64,000 nucleotides of DNA from Sinonovacula constricta (GCA_007844125.1 CM017567.1:46717778-46781777), one strand, 5' to 3'; positions 10,429 through 23,375 are shown, counted from the stretch's first letter. The notes: generated by a model not told the origin, from the sequence alone. Numbers and translations: made by a program.

Positions 10429-10768
10429 ATGATGACAGGCTTAACTCTGTGCACGCGGAATGCAACTGGGCTCATGTCGAGCTCATATTACCTAAGCTGT
10501 TTACTGAACAACAAATGAATAGACATCGTTGGTAATCGGAGCACTGGTTAAGTAATGAAAACGTCTACTTTGTAAATAGCATTCATAAAGACTTTACATG
10601 TTTTGGTGTGTGTGGACAAAATCCATCTTTCATAACTGGTAAACGTAGATCAAGCAGAGGCGGTGTTGCGCTTCTATGGCATAATAGAATAAATGAACGT
10701 GACGAATCCGAGCATACACACTATGACGAATCACACTACAATAAAATCAAGACGGAAGTAGCTGAACT
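10429..10768 (+). pseudogene. LINE ORF2 endonuclease remnant
   Basis: Begins MMTGLTLCTRNATGLMSSSY, interrupted by TGA at 10516-10518 and a frameshift. It then continues SEHWLSNENVYF...RRSSRGGVALLWHN, the signature start of an APE-type endonuclease (catalytic Glu in SEHW, then GGVA.LW). The frame then jumps straight to a pre-RT linker and stops, so roughly the C-terminal half of the endonuclease is missing. Non-functional. Confidence 0.75.
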
Positions 10769-10786
10769 ATAAAACGCAATGAGCAA

Positions 10787-11833
10787 TTGTGCACAACTTG
10801 TGCAGAAATTTGCTTAGAGGAAGAGCTAGCATGCATAAAGAAATTAAAACCTGGTAAAATGTGTGGAAACGATGGTGTTTATTACGAACATTTGATTCAT
10901 GTGGGTGAGCACCCACACAAATCCTTATTAGTCTTTTTTAACGTACTATATCATAAATCGTATATTCCGGAAGCATTAAAACTAGGTAATATCATAACCC
11001 TCTACAAAGGTGGTAACAAAAAGAAAGATGACCCCAATAGTTACAGGGCAATAACGCTGTCGTCGTGCATCCTTAAGCTATACGAGAGCGTCATTTTAAC
11101 TAGGCTGAGTAATGACATCACTACACCTATACATGAATTACAGGGCGATATCCAAGAAGGAATGGGCACGGTTATGACAAGTTTTCTTATGAAAGAGTGT
11201 ATAAACTTTTGTTCTGAAAATAATAGCAAATTGTTTGTGTGCCATCTCGATGTAAGCATGGCGTTTGATGGTGTATGGCACGATGGCCTATTTCACAAAC
11301 TTTATCACATGGGAATAACGGGACACCTGTGGCTTACTGTTATTGAACTGCACACTAATTCCTATTATACAGCCGAGTGGTTTACAACGGTCATGAATCG
11401 GACTGGTTCCTCGTCGAGCGCGGCTCAAGACAAGGATTATGCTCGCCCATGCTACATAAATGCTCTCGTACAGGAACTAGTTGACTCCGGTTATGGCTTA
11501 AGCATAGGTAACTCTTGTTACGCATCCCCTACGGTCGCCGACGACATGGCCTTGCTCTCACTGTCAATGAAAGGGCTACAGTCGTCAATGGACATTTGCT
11601 ACGCATATTCATATAAATGGCGTTTTCGTTATAATTGCTTAAAAAGCGCCATCATGGTGTTCAACGAATCACGGGCATCCGCATCGCGTGCAAATCGCCG
11701 ATGGTTGCTTGGACGCGAAGCAATTTCCGAGGCCGAGAGTTACAATCACCTAGGTGTCTTATGCCACACCGACTCCGCTCGTTCGCGCAGAGCTGGTGAT
11801 ATCAGCTTAAGGCTGAGACGTACATTTTTTTAG
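10787..11833 (+). pseudogene. LINE ORF2 reverse transcriptase remnant
   Basis: Shows the RT blocks KKLKPGKMCGNDGV, LYKGGNKKKDDPNSYRAITL, LQGDIQEGMG and HLDVSMAFDGVWHDGLF (first catalytic Asp), and the palm box as VADDMALL. The usual box is (F/Y)xDD, so the aromatic residue is lost. The motif B region (RQG..SP) is scrambled by frameshifts near 11400-11460. It ends prematurely at a stop at 11831-11833, with homology continuing in another frame. Inactive CR1/Jockey-like non-LTR element. Confidence 0.9.
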
Positions 11834-11879
11834 TATCGCAGGCACAGCTTACGGCTTAAATCCGATTACATGTAAACGT

Positions 11880-12392
11880 GTGTATGACCACATCGTTTTG
11901 CCTAAAGCACTCTTCGGAACGGTATGTTTATATAATCTGAGCAATAGGGAAATACTATGTAATGAGCGCGCGCATAGACTTTGTATCAAGTCAATTCAAA
12001 ATCTAGGGTTACGCACTCGCACTCAAATAGCGCTGAGCATGTTAAACGCTCTTCCAATTAGCGCCGAGATTGAGAAAAGAAAGTTGACACTTCTCGGACA
12101 ACTATGTCGCTTAAAAAGAGATTGCGCGGCAAAGCGATTGTTCTTGATAAGACTGGCGTCGTTTACTATTCACTCGCAATGTCACGGGTTCTTCAACGAC
12201 ATAAATACGGTACTTCAAAAATTTAACCTGGCTTCATATCTTGATTCCTATGCTAGCCACGGACTTTTCCCATATAAGATTAAGTGGAAAAATATAATTA
12301 CTCATAATATCAGACATTACTACATAACCGCATGGGAACAGGATGTGTCCTCAAACAAGTTTAAAGGCATCTCGAAACCCTTATATAAGTGA
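11880..12392 (+). pseudogene. LINE ORF2 post-RT (thumb/connection) remnant
   Basis: Continues the RT reading after a stop and frame change: YDHIVLPKALFGTVCLYNLS, a post-RT block typical of these LINEs, then a region ending at TGA 12390-12392. No separate gene is implied. Confidence 0.8.
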
Positions 12393-12596
12393 CCCCCACC
12401 CCTATTTATTGCCCCACCCAGCATGTGAGGGCATCTGTTTTACTGATAAGCCAGGCTGCCACAGTCTGTAACGATGTGTCTGTCACACAGGTATTGTTCA
12501 AGATCCAAGTGTAGGTATGCTATATCTGGGGGTTGAACATAGTCATTCACAGTTTGTAAAAGGAACAGTTATAAAATATACCAATTATGCAATCCC

Positions 12597-12716
<120 letters not shown>

Positions 12717-13259
12717 AAATCTTTATTTGTTTTCTTTCTTACTTTGTTGGTTGATTTTGTTATTTCTTAGACATTTTGTTATTTCTTTCTTTCATTCTTT
12801 TAGTTCTCATATATATTTTAAGTTATATTTTATTTTGATTTGTAAAATGTAACGAAATGTATCTAACAAAAGCAACTTAAAAAGTCATTCATTGTCAGAA
12901 TTATGTCCTTCAGACTCATTTTAAGTCATTTTTTCATTACTAAAACTTGTATCTCTCATGTATTTTCAAAATCAAATATTTAACTATGAAATAAATACAT
13001 AATCATGCAGTTACAAAATTGACACCTAGTAATTAATGCAATAAAGAATATGTAAGTGATCCTACAATAAACAACCCACATTATCACTAACATTAATGTT
13101 TATAGCTTTGTGTAAAACTAGCCTACTGTCTCACTTCCATACTAGCAGGTAATTTAGTTTTGCATTAACCCATCAGAGGTTTTACTGTGACAGATTAGTA
13201 CTATCTTGGCTAAAGACTCCCTGCCGTGATGACCAGTAATTAGCAGGTCTGGTCTCAGT

Positions 13260-13516
13260 AGGTCGGGGCCTGGCTCAGTGGGATACCACATTCCTTTCGA
13301 GATGCCTTTAAGGCAAAACTAACAAAGGTGTTTGGATCACGCTTAATAAACATATTTTCTAACCTGGGCAATCAAACAGTAGTCAATACACTTTTAGGCG
13401 TACAATGTCAAGCGTTAGTATGCATGACAGCAGACAGAATTGTGGAATTTTATTCTACAACCTTTCACTTTTGCCGCGCTGTTTGGCTCGAGTACAAAAA
13501 AAACATAAGATTTCAT
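13260..13516 (+). pseudogene. Possible LINE ORF2 C-terminal end
   Basis: Plus-strand frame AKLTKVFGSRLINIFSNLG, then VVNTLLGVQ, then a helical tail ending in RFH at TAA 13517-13519. The helical LLLG-type ending resembles C-termini of invertebrate LINE ORF2 proteins. Recognition is by pattern only. Confidence 0.45.
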
Positions 13517-13660
13517 TAACCAGATAAATTGTAAATAACTGCCTTAATGTATGTGTTGTTTTGTAAATTAACATGGTGTTTATTTAATATTTATACTATC
13601 AATCGTGAATCTTTATGTGTTTTTAAAAAAAGATGCATGTCTTTTTTCGATTGTGATCGG

Positions 13661-14221
13661 CTGTTGAAACTCTTGCTTTTCGTTTCGGCAAGATTTTCAA
13701 ACAGTCATAACATTATTCATAACAACATATATTTTAGTATGTTTGTATGTCTGTCTGTATGACAGACTGTATTAAGTCTTTCCTTGTGGAAGGGCATTTG
13801 TCTACACACCGATGTGGATATTCGAATGTCTTGAAAGAGTGCATGAACGAATGAATGGATATAGCGAAATTCTTTTCCCGGGTGTTACTTATTTATTTAT
13901 TTGTTTATTTATCGATACGGCCGTTGAAACTCTTGCTTTTCGTTTCGGTAAGACTTTCAAACACCGCAAAAATTCTATTCACAACAACATATATTTTAGT
14001 ATGTCTAATTAATACTCATCATTAATATTCTCTTTGCCGCATGTGCACTTGTACATTTGTTAACTTGATTTCCATCTGATTAAATATGAGTCACTATTTC
14101 TCTCCTTGTAGCAGTTCTTTTATTGGAATGGCTGTGTGGGCATTTTAATGTTTTGTAAGAGTGTATCTGCGAATGAATGGGTACAGAGCTTTTTTGTCAT
14201 GTTTCCTCATGATATTATTTC
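13661..14221 (+). repeat. Direct repeats of about 257 bp in LINE 3' UTR-like DNA
   Basis: GTTGAAACTCTTGCTTTTCG occurs at 13664 and 13925, each followed by TTTCAAACA and by ACAACATATATTTTAGTATG. The intervening TCCTTGTGGAAGGGCATTTG block has a third relative at 14103. This implies two to three tandem units. Confidence 0.75.
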
Positions 14222-14436
14222 TTCTCGATAAAACTCATCACTATTTGTACATTTGTTACTTAAAATATGAATACACTTCAAAGTGATGATTTACGTATTT
14301 GTGTACAATCTATCAATCTATGTAAAACTTTTGATATGATAATGTCTTGTATGTATATATGTTTATCGCTCTTTTTATTCTTCCTTTTTGAAATTGCTTA
14401 TTTTTAACATCTTTGTGAATATTCATCATTGGAGGA

Positions 14437-14442
14437 AATAAA
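14437..14442 (+). terminator. AATAAA polyadenylation-like signal of LINE 3' end
   Basis: AATAAA in the context GGAGGAAATAAAGATTATAT near the end of the LINE-like region. It is the likely 3' end signal of the retroelement. Assigned by position only. Confidence 0.4.
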
Positions 14443-14581
14443 GATTATATCAATAGCACGTTATTTTATCTTGATTATTTAATCAATAAAACGACCAACC
14501 CTGTCATTTACTTACCAATGCAAGGTGTAAAACAAGCCAAGTACACTAGCTGTTTTATTACACTGCTGTCATACCGGCCTC

Positions 14582-15939
14582 TATGGAAGGGGATATCCGC
14601 CAATATTCTAATTACTTTTTCTAACTTTCAATTCTCGGATTTGTCACTTCAAATGTCAATTTGTAAATTGCAACACAGCGCATGCTAAATACCGCTATTT
14701 AATTACGTCATAACTTTTATATATCACATGAAAATGTTCACATTTCAACATTATATTTGAACAATTTCACATTTCCCGCATATACAATTTACAAGTTACA
14801 AATCGCGAGGCGAAAATCACTATTGCATTTTACATTTCTAGAATCTAATTTACAAGTTACTAATCTAGAGGCGCAAATCTCTCACGTAAAATGTACACTG
14901 CATAACACTAGTTTAACATTAGGGCGCAAGGGGTGCTTCTAACAGGGGAATGTCCATCTATAAATAGAATGTATTGCTTGAACATGTCCGCGTTCATGTG
15001 TACTTTCAAGTTGTGAGTTTCTTACCGACAGAATCAGACACATGTATTATTTATCTGTGCTATACAATTGTAGAGATATTATTCTGTACTTAACTGCTGA
15101 TCATGATATGACTACGTATATATATGCCTATGCTTGTGATTATAGAAGATCAAGTGATAATTCAGCGTTATCGGCACATTAAGAAAAATGCGTGATAAAT
15201 GCATTTATAATCATTCGTGACTTGTACTGTAGACCTCATGCACCAATTAAAGTCGGTTCATATTTACACGTCACTACCTTTTCCTCAAACTGTATGAATC
15301 GGTTCAAATGTTGTTCGTATATTTCTATCTCTCATGTCTGACAGCCCCTCCCCCTCCCGGTTTCAACCTCTATGACCCCACCCTCTTTCATTTTACTGCA
15401 TATATCCTGACTTAACCGAAGTGATCCGAGCTGGCAAAATTCCTTTAACGGTAATCATTCAGCAGTCGCTAAATACAAACTATTTTGGCATATGTGAACT
15501 GTAACCTCGGTCTGAATCTGATATGTGACCTAAATCCGGAATGGTTCGGAATGTTGTCCAATGAAATCGTTTGTTACAATCATTACCCATGATGCAATTA
15601 ATGAACGCATTACTTTTCTTGCTTTTTATAGAATATAAAAATAATTTCACCACATACTTATTTTTTGAATGTAAATAAAAAATACTGAACTTAAATATTT
15701 TTATGCAATACAAATGTGGAATTTTACCACATAAATATAAAATTATACAATATAAATGTGTATTTATAATACATAAATTTTTTTTTGAATTTTGCAACGT
15801 TACAAACGCCATATAATTGTGACTTGAGATTTGTAATTTCCTAATTGTTAAAACGAACGTGTTTATGAAAACAGATAGCAAATTTAAGCATATGCAGTGT
15901 TGCAATTTGCAAATAAGAAATTGGATATCCCCTTCTATA
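14582..15939. mobile_element. 1358-bp long-TIR element, GGCCTC duplication
   Basis: Left end TATGGAAGGGGATATCC; right end reverse-complements to TATAGAAGGGGATATCC. Similarity continues inward past a gap (TAAATTGCAACACAGCGCAT on the left against the mirrored CAAATTGCAACACTGCATAT). Flanked by a perfect 6-bp direct repeat GGCCTC (14576-14581 and 15940-15945). No transposase is recognisable; the longest ORF (15480-15947, minus) has no known motif and crosses the end. Non-autonomous DNA transposon of undetermined superfamily. Confidence 0.82.
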
Positions 15940-16039
15940 GGCCTCAAAAGGGTACACTCGCAAATACGACAGAATTGGTTAATGTAAAGGTATCTTGAAA
16001 AGCAATCTGAACAGTACGCTGTTTTTGTTTGTTTGTTTG

Positions 16040-16317
16040 TTTATTGGGTTTATCGTCCCACCAACAGTATTTCAGTTGTCTGGAGACGGTGTCAACTTGA
16101 GGCAGATATAGTGCTGCCTTCACTGTGTATAGCATGCCGTGAACACCTGGCATGATACCACACCCAGTCACATTATCCTGAAACCGGGCCAACCAGTCGT
16201 GGAACTACCCTTATATTTGCTTGAGCGTTAGCAAGGGAGCTATACCACTACCATTTTTAACGATTTTGGTATGTCGCGGCCCGGGATCGAACCCGGGGCC
16301 TCCCGTACCTGGAGCGC
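16040..16317 (-). mobile_element. SINE-1 copy, head truncated
   Basis: Minus-strand copy with B box (GGTTCGATCCCGGGCC reversed), the GTTCACGGCATGC body and an end preceded by a (TTTG)n tail at 16023-16039. The A-box half of the head is lost at about 16317. Confidence 0.88.
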
Positions 16318-16632
16318 TGTTTTTGTGTTTGATTTAAAAACACATCGCAGCGACACAAGACCATTAAGAACGAACATTACTGCTGGCGGTAGATCCCTGA
16401 CACATGCCTGGGTAGAAGCCAGTTTATCCACGTGCAAAAAAGGACCCCCTCCTGGACACTGGCCACCCGATCACGGGCGCCCCCACTTGTACCTTATGCA
16501 ACATACATATTGATATTTAGTTTCTCTTTTAGATTGTGTGATTGACAGTAGTTCGAACAACAAAGGAAAGTACAAAATTCCTTTTGTTTTTCTTGCCAAT
16601 AAGCAATCAGAACTAACTGTACAATCATATTT

Positions 16633-17228
16633 ACCACTACCAAAACCACCACGTCAATCACCACCAGCACCTCTACCACCACCACTAGTACTACCACTAC
16701 TACCTATGCCACAACCGCCACTATTATTCACAACTACTACTACCACTTCTAACACTGCCCACACCCCCCGACATAATCACTACCACCGCCACTACTACCG
16801 CCAACACTACCACCACAACAACCACAATTACCACCGCAACTACCAGCATCCCACCCACAATACCACAACCATTTACCACTTACACCATCACCACGACGAC
16901 CACCGCTACTACCACCATGAGTACACCATCTCCACTACCACCATTACTATCATTACTACCACCATTACTACCACCCTATTCACTACTACTACCCATCACT
17001 ACCACCAGTACTACTACCATCTCCACTACTACCACCATCACTATCACAACTACTACCTCCGCCACCACCACCACGATTACCTTCATAACTATAGCAACCC
17101 CCCCCCCCCCCCGCATTTCCACTACTAACACCATCACTACCACCATCCTAAATACCACAATCACACAATCACCACTACTAAGACACCATTACCACTACAA
17201 CCACCACCACTACTTCCACCACTACAAT
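16633..17228. repeat. Degenerate (CCA/CTA)n array, G-poor plus strand
   Basis: About 600 bp built of ACC, ACT and ATC triplets with very few G on the plus strand, including a poly-C run at 17100-17112. Long His/Thr/Pro ORFs here are translations of the repeat. Confidence 0.95.
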
Positions 17229-18403
17229 AAACTAAATTAACCGTAACCACAACATCAGCAACAACATATGCATAAGCACCAAACAACAAAAAGCAACAAA
17301 AATATCACAAAAATATATAAAATAATTCACACTTACTGGAATATGTAATCATCTATATCAGCTCCCTGGCTAGAAGGACATCCGTAGACATATGTGTATG
17401 CATATTTTCTTGGGCTGATACATATATTCCTTTAACATCGGCATAGATAAAGTAAAACACACATTCAGCCGCAAAACACGGACAGGACTTGTCTCCCTTC
17501 TTGTATGGCTCACACAATCGATCGACTGAACGTTAACAAGGATAACACTATTCCAGCCGAACGTTCAGAAAACAAACAATCTGCACAAACATAAATGCAA
17601 TCATAAGATGTCATTGTGCTATATATTGACTGCGAACTGTCAATATGCAGTTAATATAAGTTCATTATAGTTAAATATAATCAATTATCTTCGCATTAAA
17701 GAAAATATGTGAATTCGAATGATTTTTATTCATGTACGTTGCATTATTGACAGATGATATCAAGATAAATTGTAACAATTGGCCGTTAATTGACAACGAC
17801 AACCCCCGACAACGACAAACATAGAACCGTCTATTGCACTCAAATTGATAAAACCTCAACGGCGTGCTATTTCGTAAATGATTCAGTGCATTGTTAGGGT
17901 GTGAGCGGCATATGTCTTTATTGAACCAACGTTTTAATCTATGCGTACCGAACAATCAAATTCAAGACCTGCACATTGCAACTGTAGTAAAAATATCAAC
18001 AAACTGCTATACGCACGCAATTCATACGAGTAAATGTGCGGAAACGACTGACCCCTGATTCATTGGGTCCCGTAAAGTATTTGTATTTGTGTTGTTGTTT
18101 TTTCGCGCGAACGCGGGTGTGATTGCGCGCTTGTGTGCGCGCGCGTGTGTGCGGGTGTGCGTGTGTGTTGTTTTTTGGGGAGTGGGAGGGATATGCGGGA
18201 TGTCTTCGAAAATATGAGCAGACTTGTGAATACAGCTTGGCTGTTTTCAAGTCACAATGCTGTTTTTGTTGTTGTGTTGTTGTTTTTTTATTTCGTTCGT
18301 CTTTTAAAAAAATATTGTCTGTATATACTAAAAGCGTAGTGCAACATCCTTTGAATATTTTGAAAACAATTTATTGGCTTTTAATAAAACATGAGTAATA
18401 TCT
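17229..18403. other. No feature seen
   Basis: Unique-looking AT-rich DNA. The only structure is an alternating GT/GC stretch at about 18100-18175. No coding signal supported. Confidence 0.5.
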
Positions 18404-18415
18404 TATAATAATAAT

Positions 18416-18492
<77 letters not shown>

Positions 18493-18494
18493 CT

Positions 18495-18538
<44 letters not shown>
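18404..18538. repeat. (AAT)n microsatellite
   Basis: About 45 AAT units with one short interruption near 18490. Confidence 0.98.
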
Positions 18539-18669
18539 GTAATTGCGTTAGGCAACTCGCTTAATAAACTGTCGAAAATTACAGAACAGTAAAGCACCAA
18601 CGACTCAGTATGAATTAAATGTTTTTGATCTACATGTTTCTACATAGTTTGTTTTTTCTCAACTCAATT

Positions 18670-18905
18670 TAGTCCAATGGACTATAGGAGAACACAAGGA
18701 ATATTAGTTTTATAATGTTATCCTACGGGTCCACTTCCTGAATAGAACCAGTGCTCAGGAAGTGTCTACATGGAGCAAAACATGCACATGCAGTGTGTAG
18801 TTTTGTCCAAGGACTTACATCTCGTGCCAGGGATCGGGTTCGAACAGAGGTCAGAACCCTCCGGTATCAAGCCATTCAACAAAACCACTAGACCCAGGAC
18901 GCTAC
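18670..18905 (-). mobile_element. Probable SINE-4 (tRNA-like head, minus strand)
   Basis: The reverse complement starts CCTGGGTCTAGTGGTTTTG and has a B-box-like TGTTCGAACCC about 50 bp on, then a body with GAGCACTGGTTCTATTCAGG. Only one clear copy is present in the window, so the call rests on the pol III boxes. Confidence 0.45.
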
Positions 18906-19010
18906 CCGTTCAGGATGTTAATTATTTCATACAAAAATAATAAATAAATAAATTAACAAATGCAACTGATTTTATTTTAAATCATACACGTATATTTCAT
19001 TTACTGCTGA

Positions 19011-19284
19011 TTTGTTTGTTGAGTCTATCATCTTCCCTAAATACTTCAGTTACATGTATACGAAGACGGTGACCACTTGACACAGATGTAGTGCTTCGCT
19101 GTGTATAACATGCTGTGAACAACAGCCATTATATGCTACACACAGTCACATTATCATGACGTCGGGCCAACCAGTCGTGGAACTACCGTTATATTTGCCT
19201 GAGCGTAATCAAGGGAGCTATACCACTTTTTTTAAACAACGTTGGTATGTCGTAGCCCAGGATCGAACCTGGGGCCTTCCGTAT
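19011..19284 (-). mobile_element. SINE-1 copy, diverged
   Basis: Minus-strand copy with GGTTCGATCCTGG-type B box, CTGGTTGGCCCGACGTCATG, and the ACCGTCTTCG end. The head is cut at about 19284. Confidence 0.8.
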
Positions 19285-20094
19285 TATTTCTTGATGTTAG
19301 TAACTGGGTTCCCACAGCCGCAAGTATCTGAACCTCTGTCACTTTATTCTGATACCGCCTCTATTGTTTTAGAATTCTAGCGCTTAAATACCTAAAGCGT
19401 CAATAAAGCCCCAACGTTGAATTAACTAAACGATTTTTTTTTTAAATAATGAGTGTTGTGAGCGCTTCAGTTGCATTTCTTACAGTCTATGTAGTACGTG
19501 ATGTAAAATATTATTCGTTTAAGGGAGATAACTCATTACAAAATTGTGATACAAATTTGTTGGAGTAACTGTCCTTTGACCCACAGTATGTTTTCTTGTA
19601 TGTGGTTTGTGTGTAATGGGTTTATGGATTTTTTTTTTGGACAGTAATTTAATTTGAATATTTATTAAGCGTATAAGCGTGTGTGTGTGTTTGTGAGTGC
19701 ATGGGTCTTAATATGATTTTTTGAAAGTTTGAAAGCATTTAAGTTCTTTTAAATTTCAAAAACTTTCGGTCTGACAATCTGAGCTGCAGACAGTACTGTC
19801 CGCTTCTACAAGGAAACATTACTCTAATTATTCATTTGCACTGTGTTATCTCCCATGTGTCGATGTATTGTAATATATACAGTACGCATAGTTACAAGAA
19901 AAAATAAATGCAAAGCATCAAATGGCTTCCAATTTACACGAAGTCGATTTAAACATTACCAAACGTTTTACACAGTGTCTAAATGTTGTATCATTTCGTT
20001 TAATGCTTCAACCAACCAATATGAAAGCCGTTATAGGAATATAGCCTAACACGATAATCAAGGCTAAAACTCTCATACAACATTGCTAACATGC
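19285..20094. other. No feature seen
   Basis: AT-rich, with a short GT run near 19680. Nothing supportable. Confidence 0.5.
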
Positions 20095-20625
20095 CAACAA
20101 GTATAAAACAAGACTCTGCCACAGGCAGTATATCCCCCGCCGATCGGTGCTTGTTTTAAGAAAGTCAGAATTGGCATATAAAAAAAATTGGGAAAAATCA
20201 GTAATACATTTTACAATAAATAACTTTGTGGTTATGATCTTGATGAAAAAAAAGTGTGCTCTCGCCAAAAGTGATGATATTTGCTGTAATTGCCGAGAAA
20301 TACTATTCAGTGGCCATAAATCTTTGTTCAATGACCAGACTGGAACATGCCAATGACATGCGCATCTACTTTTGGCACTGATGGTTACCATGAAGTTTCG
20401 ATAAAATCCAGTACACCGTTAAAGAAAAATAGCGTGGAAAAAAAATGTTACTCCGTATATTCAAGGACATTAACTCTGTGTTGAAACGAAACATGCCGAG
20501 GATAAGGGCATCTCCATTTGGTTTTGAAAGTTCCCACAGAGTGTTATTGAAATTCAGACAGTAGTTGTCGAGAAATAGCGTAGAAACGAAATTCGGACGG
20601 ATGGACGGACAAGAAAACCTCCCCC
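20095..20625 (+). repeat. Probable decayed dispersed repeat with GGAC tail
   Basis: Contains ATGAAGTTTCGATAAAATCC and, near 20565-20610, AGAAATAGCGTAGAAACGAA followed by GGACGGATGGACGGAC. This resembles a dispersed repeat type common in molluscan genomes that ends in (GGAC)n. Recognition is from general familiarity; no second copy is in this window. Confidence 0.35.
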
Positions 20626-21826
20626 GAGATTCACACGTGTGTATTTAGTACACTTAAAAGCATAACCACATGGCTGCCAGCAATCTGCGGTACTGTATCC
20701 GGATATATTATAATACCGGTACATACAAGTAACTGACATATTGAATAATATCATTTCAAACATATGCAAACGGTTAAGGTAATTTTAAAGTATATCTTTT
20801 CATTACATAATGATATACGTTATCCCCGAAACCAGTTATTCCTATCGTCGAAGGATTTCGCCTTTCACTTGGCCGCAGTATGCAAATCCAATCCATCCCA
20901 ACCACCCAAAACAACAATTGTAAGATCAACAACAACATAAGATGCAACAACGACAACAACTTCTTCTAGATACACGTCTTTTAGTTTAATTTCTTTTTTT
21001 TCCTATTGACATGTTACACAATGTCTCAGACGTGCCTACTGTCACTTACCTCGAATCAAAGCTAATAAATATGTTACGAGAGACTGCAATTCAGGATAGG
21101 GTGTGAAATCATACCCGCCGGGTCCAGGGCCGAATTAAGCTGTTACGGTATTGTCCATTTTGCTGATGTGAGACGCTGTGATTTTGACAACTACACGTGT
21201 TCTTATTGCGTCGCAGACGGCACTTGTCGAGATATGACGAGATTTCCCGCCAAGCCGCAGGGAAGATAACTCTAAGGATTTGTTGTTGTTGTTTCCGAAC
21301 GTATTCGTCTGCTACTAAACTGTAAGCAGCATAGTTGTTTGAATTTGTGGAAGTGTTGTTTGTTGATCCTATTTTATCATGCGAATATAATAAAAAGGAG
21401 AGCAATTGGTAAAACACATACAAAATCTATAGATGTGTAAATTCTAAAAATCGAAGAACTCACAAAATAAATGAATTTGACTTTATAGCGTCATTATCTA
21501 TCAGAAATCACGGTGCAAAGTTGTTAAACATTTGAGCTGATAAAACAGCTTACATATTTTTTATTTGTGACATTTTTTTTTCTGGTTAAATCGTGGATTT
21601 TGGATACCCAAGGTAACCTGATTTATTCGCAGTGCAGGTAAGCTAGATTCTATATTTATTTATAACATTGTTTTACATGTTCTACTAATAATATTTATAA
21701 CTGTGCATTCTTGTGATATGGGTTGAAATTGTTATGTAAGTCCAATAAAGACTGGACCATTAAGTTATTCCAAACACTCGTGAAATCACCACCAATATTA
21801 TAGTTAACAGTATAAATTCTATATAG
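20626..21826. other. No feature seen
   Basis: Unique-looking. A 104-codon minus-strand ORF at 21109-21423 has no recognisable domain and no clear splice context. Confidence 0.45.
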
Positions 21827-22294
21827 CAGAGGCGTAGCTAGGCATGATATGATGTGTACTCATGGCCGCTAGGGGGTCATGGAGTATGTCCCTGCCCCAC
21901 ACGCCCAACCCTGGAAAAACTTTGTGTTTGTGCATAGTGGATTCTGGGGAGGTATCGGTATTACGATTTATCTTTGACTAGATTTTAAGTAAAATATACT
22001 GTTTGGTCGTATTGGAAATTGAATTATTTGGGAAATTCTGATTTGAAATATAAGAGTACAAAACTTGTCCCATACCAGGAGGTAAAGAAAATTTAGTAAA
22101 TCGATTTAGCAATTTAACTTATTGTTCATGTTGCAAATAGTAGTACTAGTTGAGTGCAATAAATACACAATGCTATTACTAACCAAAGATTTTTTTTGCG
22201 AAAGAATACTACGCTTAAATTGTTTTATGTTTTAATTCTTTGGAGACAATGTAAACGCAGCTGCATATTCGGCGTACAGGCAGCTACGCGCCTG
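21827..22294. mobile_element. hAT-like non-autonomous element
   Basis: 468 bp. Left end CAGAGGCGTAGCTAGGC; right end reverse-complements to CAGGCGCGTAGCTGCC. Flanked by the direct repeat TATAG on both sides. No coding capacity. CAG...CTG ends with the GGCGTAGCT core are characteristic of hAT-type elements. Confidence 0.75.
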
Positions 22295-22743
22295 TATAGT
22301 GTTTAATTCGGTTTTTAATGAAGATTCATACATTTTTTACCGTTACGTTATGGATTCGATGTATTCGAGTATTAGCCTTAATAAAATTTATCAGCAAATC
22401 CTCGTTTTTATAGGACATCGTTTCAATAAACATGAAGAAAAGAAGAGAGCGACAAAACACAAGGCAATGCTACCAGGAAGTGTGTTTTAAAAGACTACTT
22501 TAGAAAGCGGTCTAAATTGGTCTCTTTATACAGGTGATCTTATCATACAGTTAAGAAGATTTGCGAAAGAAACCTTATTAGAATCAGCATGTATGAAGTA
22601 TGAATATTGATAAGCCTTCTACCCAATGCAAGTATGATGAAAACAGCAACATATAATTGTCATCAATGAACGTAAACTAACTTTGTTTTTGTTTTTACTT
22701 ACTTGTAAATATATAATATAAATTGAAAACTGTGCTGTTATTT

Positions 22744-22982
22744 CATACTGCAACTACCAACATTGCTCCCCGCCATCATCACTACCACCGCCACTACTAC
22801 CACCAACACTATCACCACAACAACCACAATTGCCACCACAACTACCATCACCCCACCCACAATAACAGCACCACTGCCATTTACCACTACCACCACCAAC
22901 ACTACCATCAGTATCACCATTATCACGATCACCAACACCACTGCCACTATCACTACCACCACCATCACTACCACCACCAAAG
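22744..22982. repeat. (CCA/CTA)n array, G-poor plus strand
   Basis: About 240 bp of ACC and ACT triplets. It shares long blocks with the 16.7 kb array (CACTACCACCGCCACTACTA), suggesting common origin or gene conversion between the two arrays. Confidence 0.95.
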
Positions 22983-23117
22983 TAGATTTTTGTTTGATAT
23001 ATTAAACATGATTACAAAATATTCCAGCTTTCTATTGGCGCCAGAACTTCAATTTGAATAAATGAAAATAAATATAAAATTATCAGAAAAATACTTTCAA
23101 GCTTAACTCTATTTTTA

Positions 23118-23375
23118 TATATAACGATATAACGTAATCAAAAGTGAGTTGTCACGCTGTTTTTTTTTAGTTCAAAATAGCTATTTCTGCAGCGTGGCTT
23201 AGACAGGAAATACATGTTTGCAATAAGGAATGGGAGTTTATGTTTCACTGTTCACACTGATCTAGGGCACCAATGATAAGCATTTTGCAGGAACTGTCGG
23301 ATACCACCATTCAGGTAACAATGTCTTATTTGGTTAATTGAGATTTTTCCCCAAAACTGTTGGATACCATCCTTA
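23118..23375 (+). mobile_element. MITE-T copy, right half with repeated terminus
   Basis: Matches the family from ATATAACGTAATCAAAAGTG to the right end CAAAACTGTTGGATACCATC. A second terminus-like string, AACTGTCGGATACCACCATT, lies inside at about 23294, suggesting a nested or rearranged copy. Confidence 0.8.

Noticed and set aside
15480..15947. 155-codon minus-strand ORF as a transposase
   Set aside because: AT-rich, no catalytic or zinc-finger motif, and it runs past the terminal repeat of the 14582-15939 element.
16538..17240. 196- and 107-codon His/Thr/Pro-rich ORFs
   Set aside because: They read through a degenerate ACC/ACT array; no domain and no splice context.
21109..21423. 104-codon minus-strand ORF
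   Set aside because: No recognisable motif, no repeat or splice support; length is compatible with chance.
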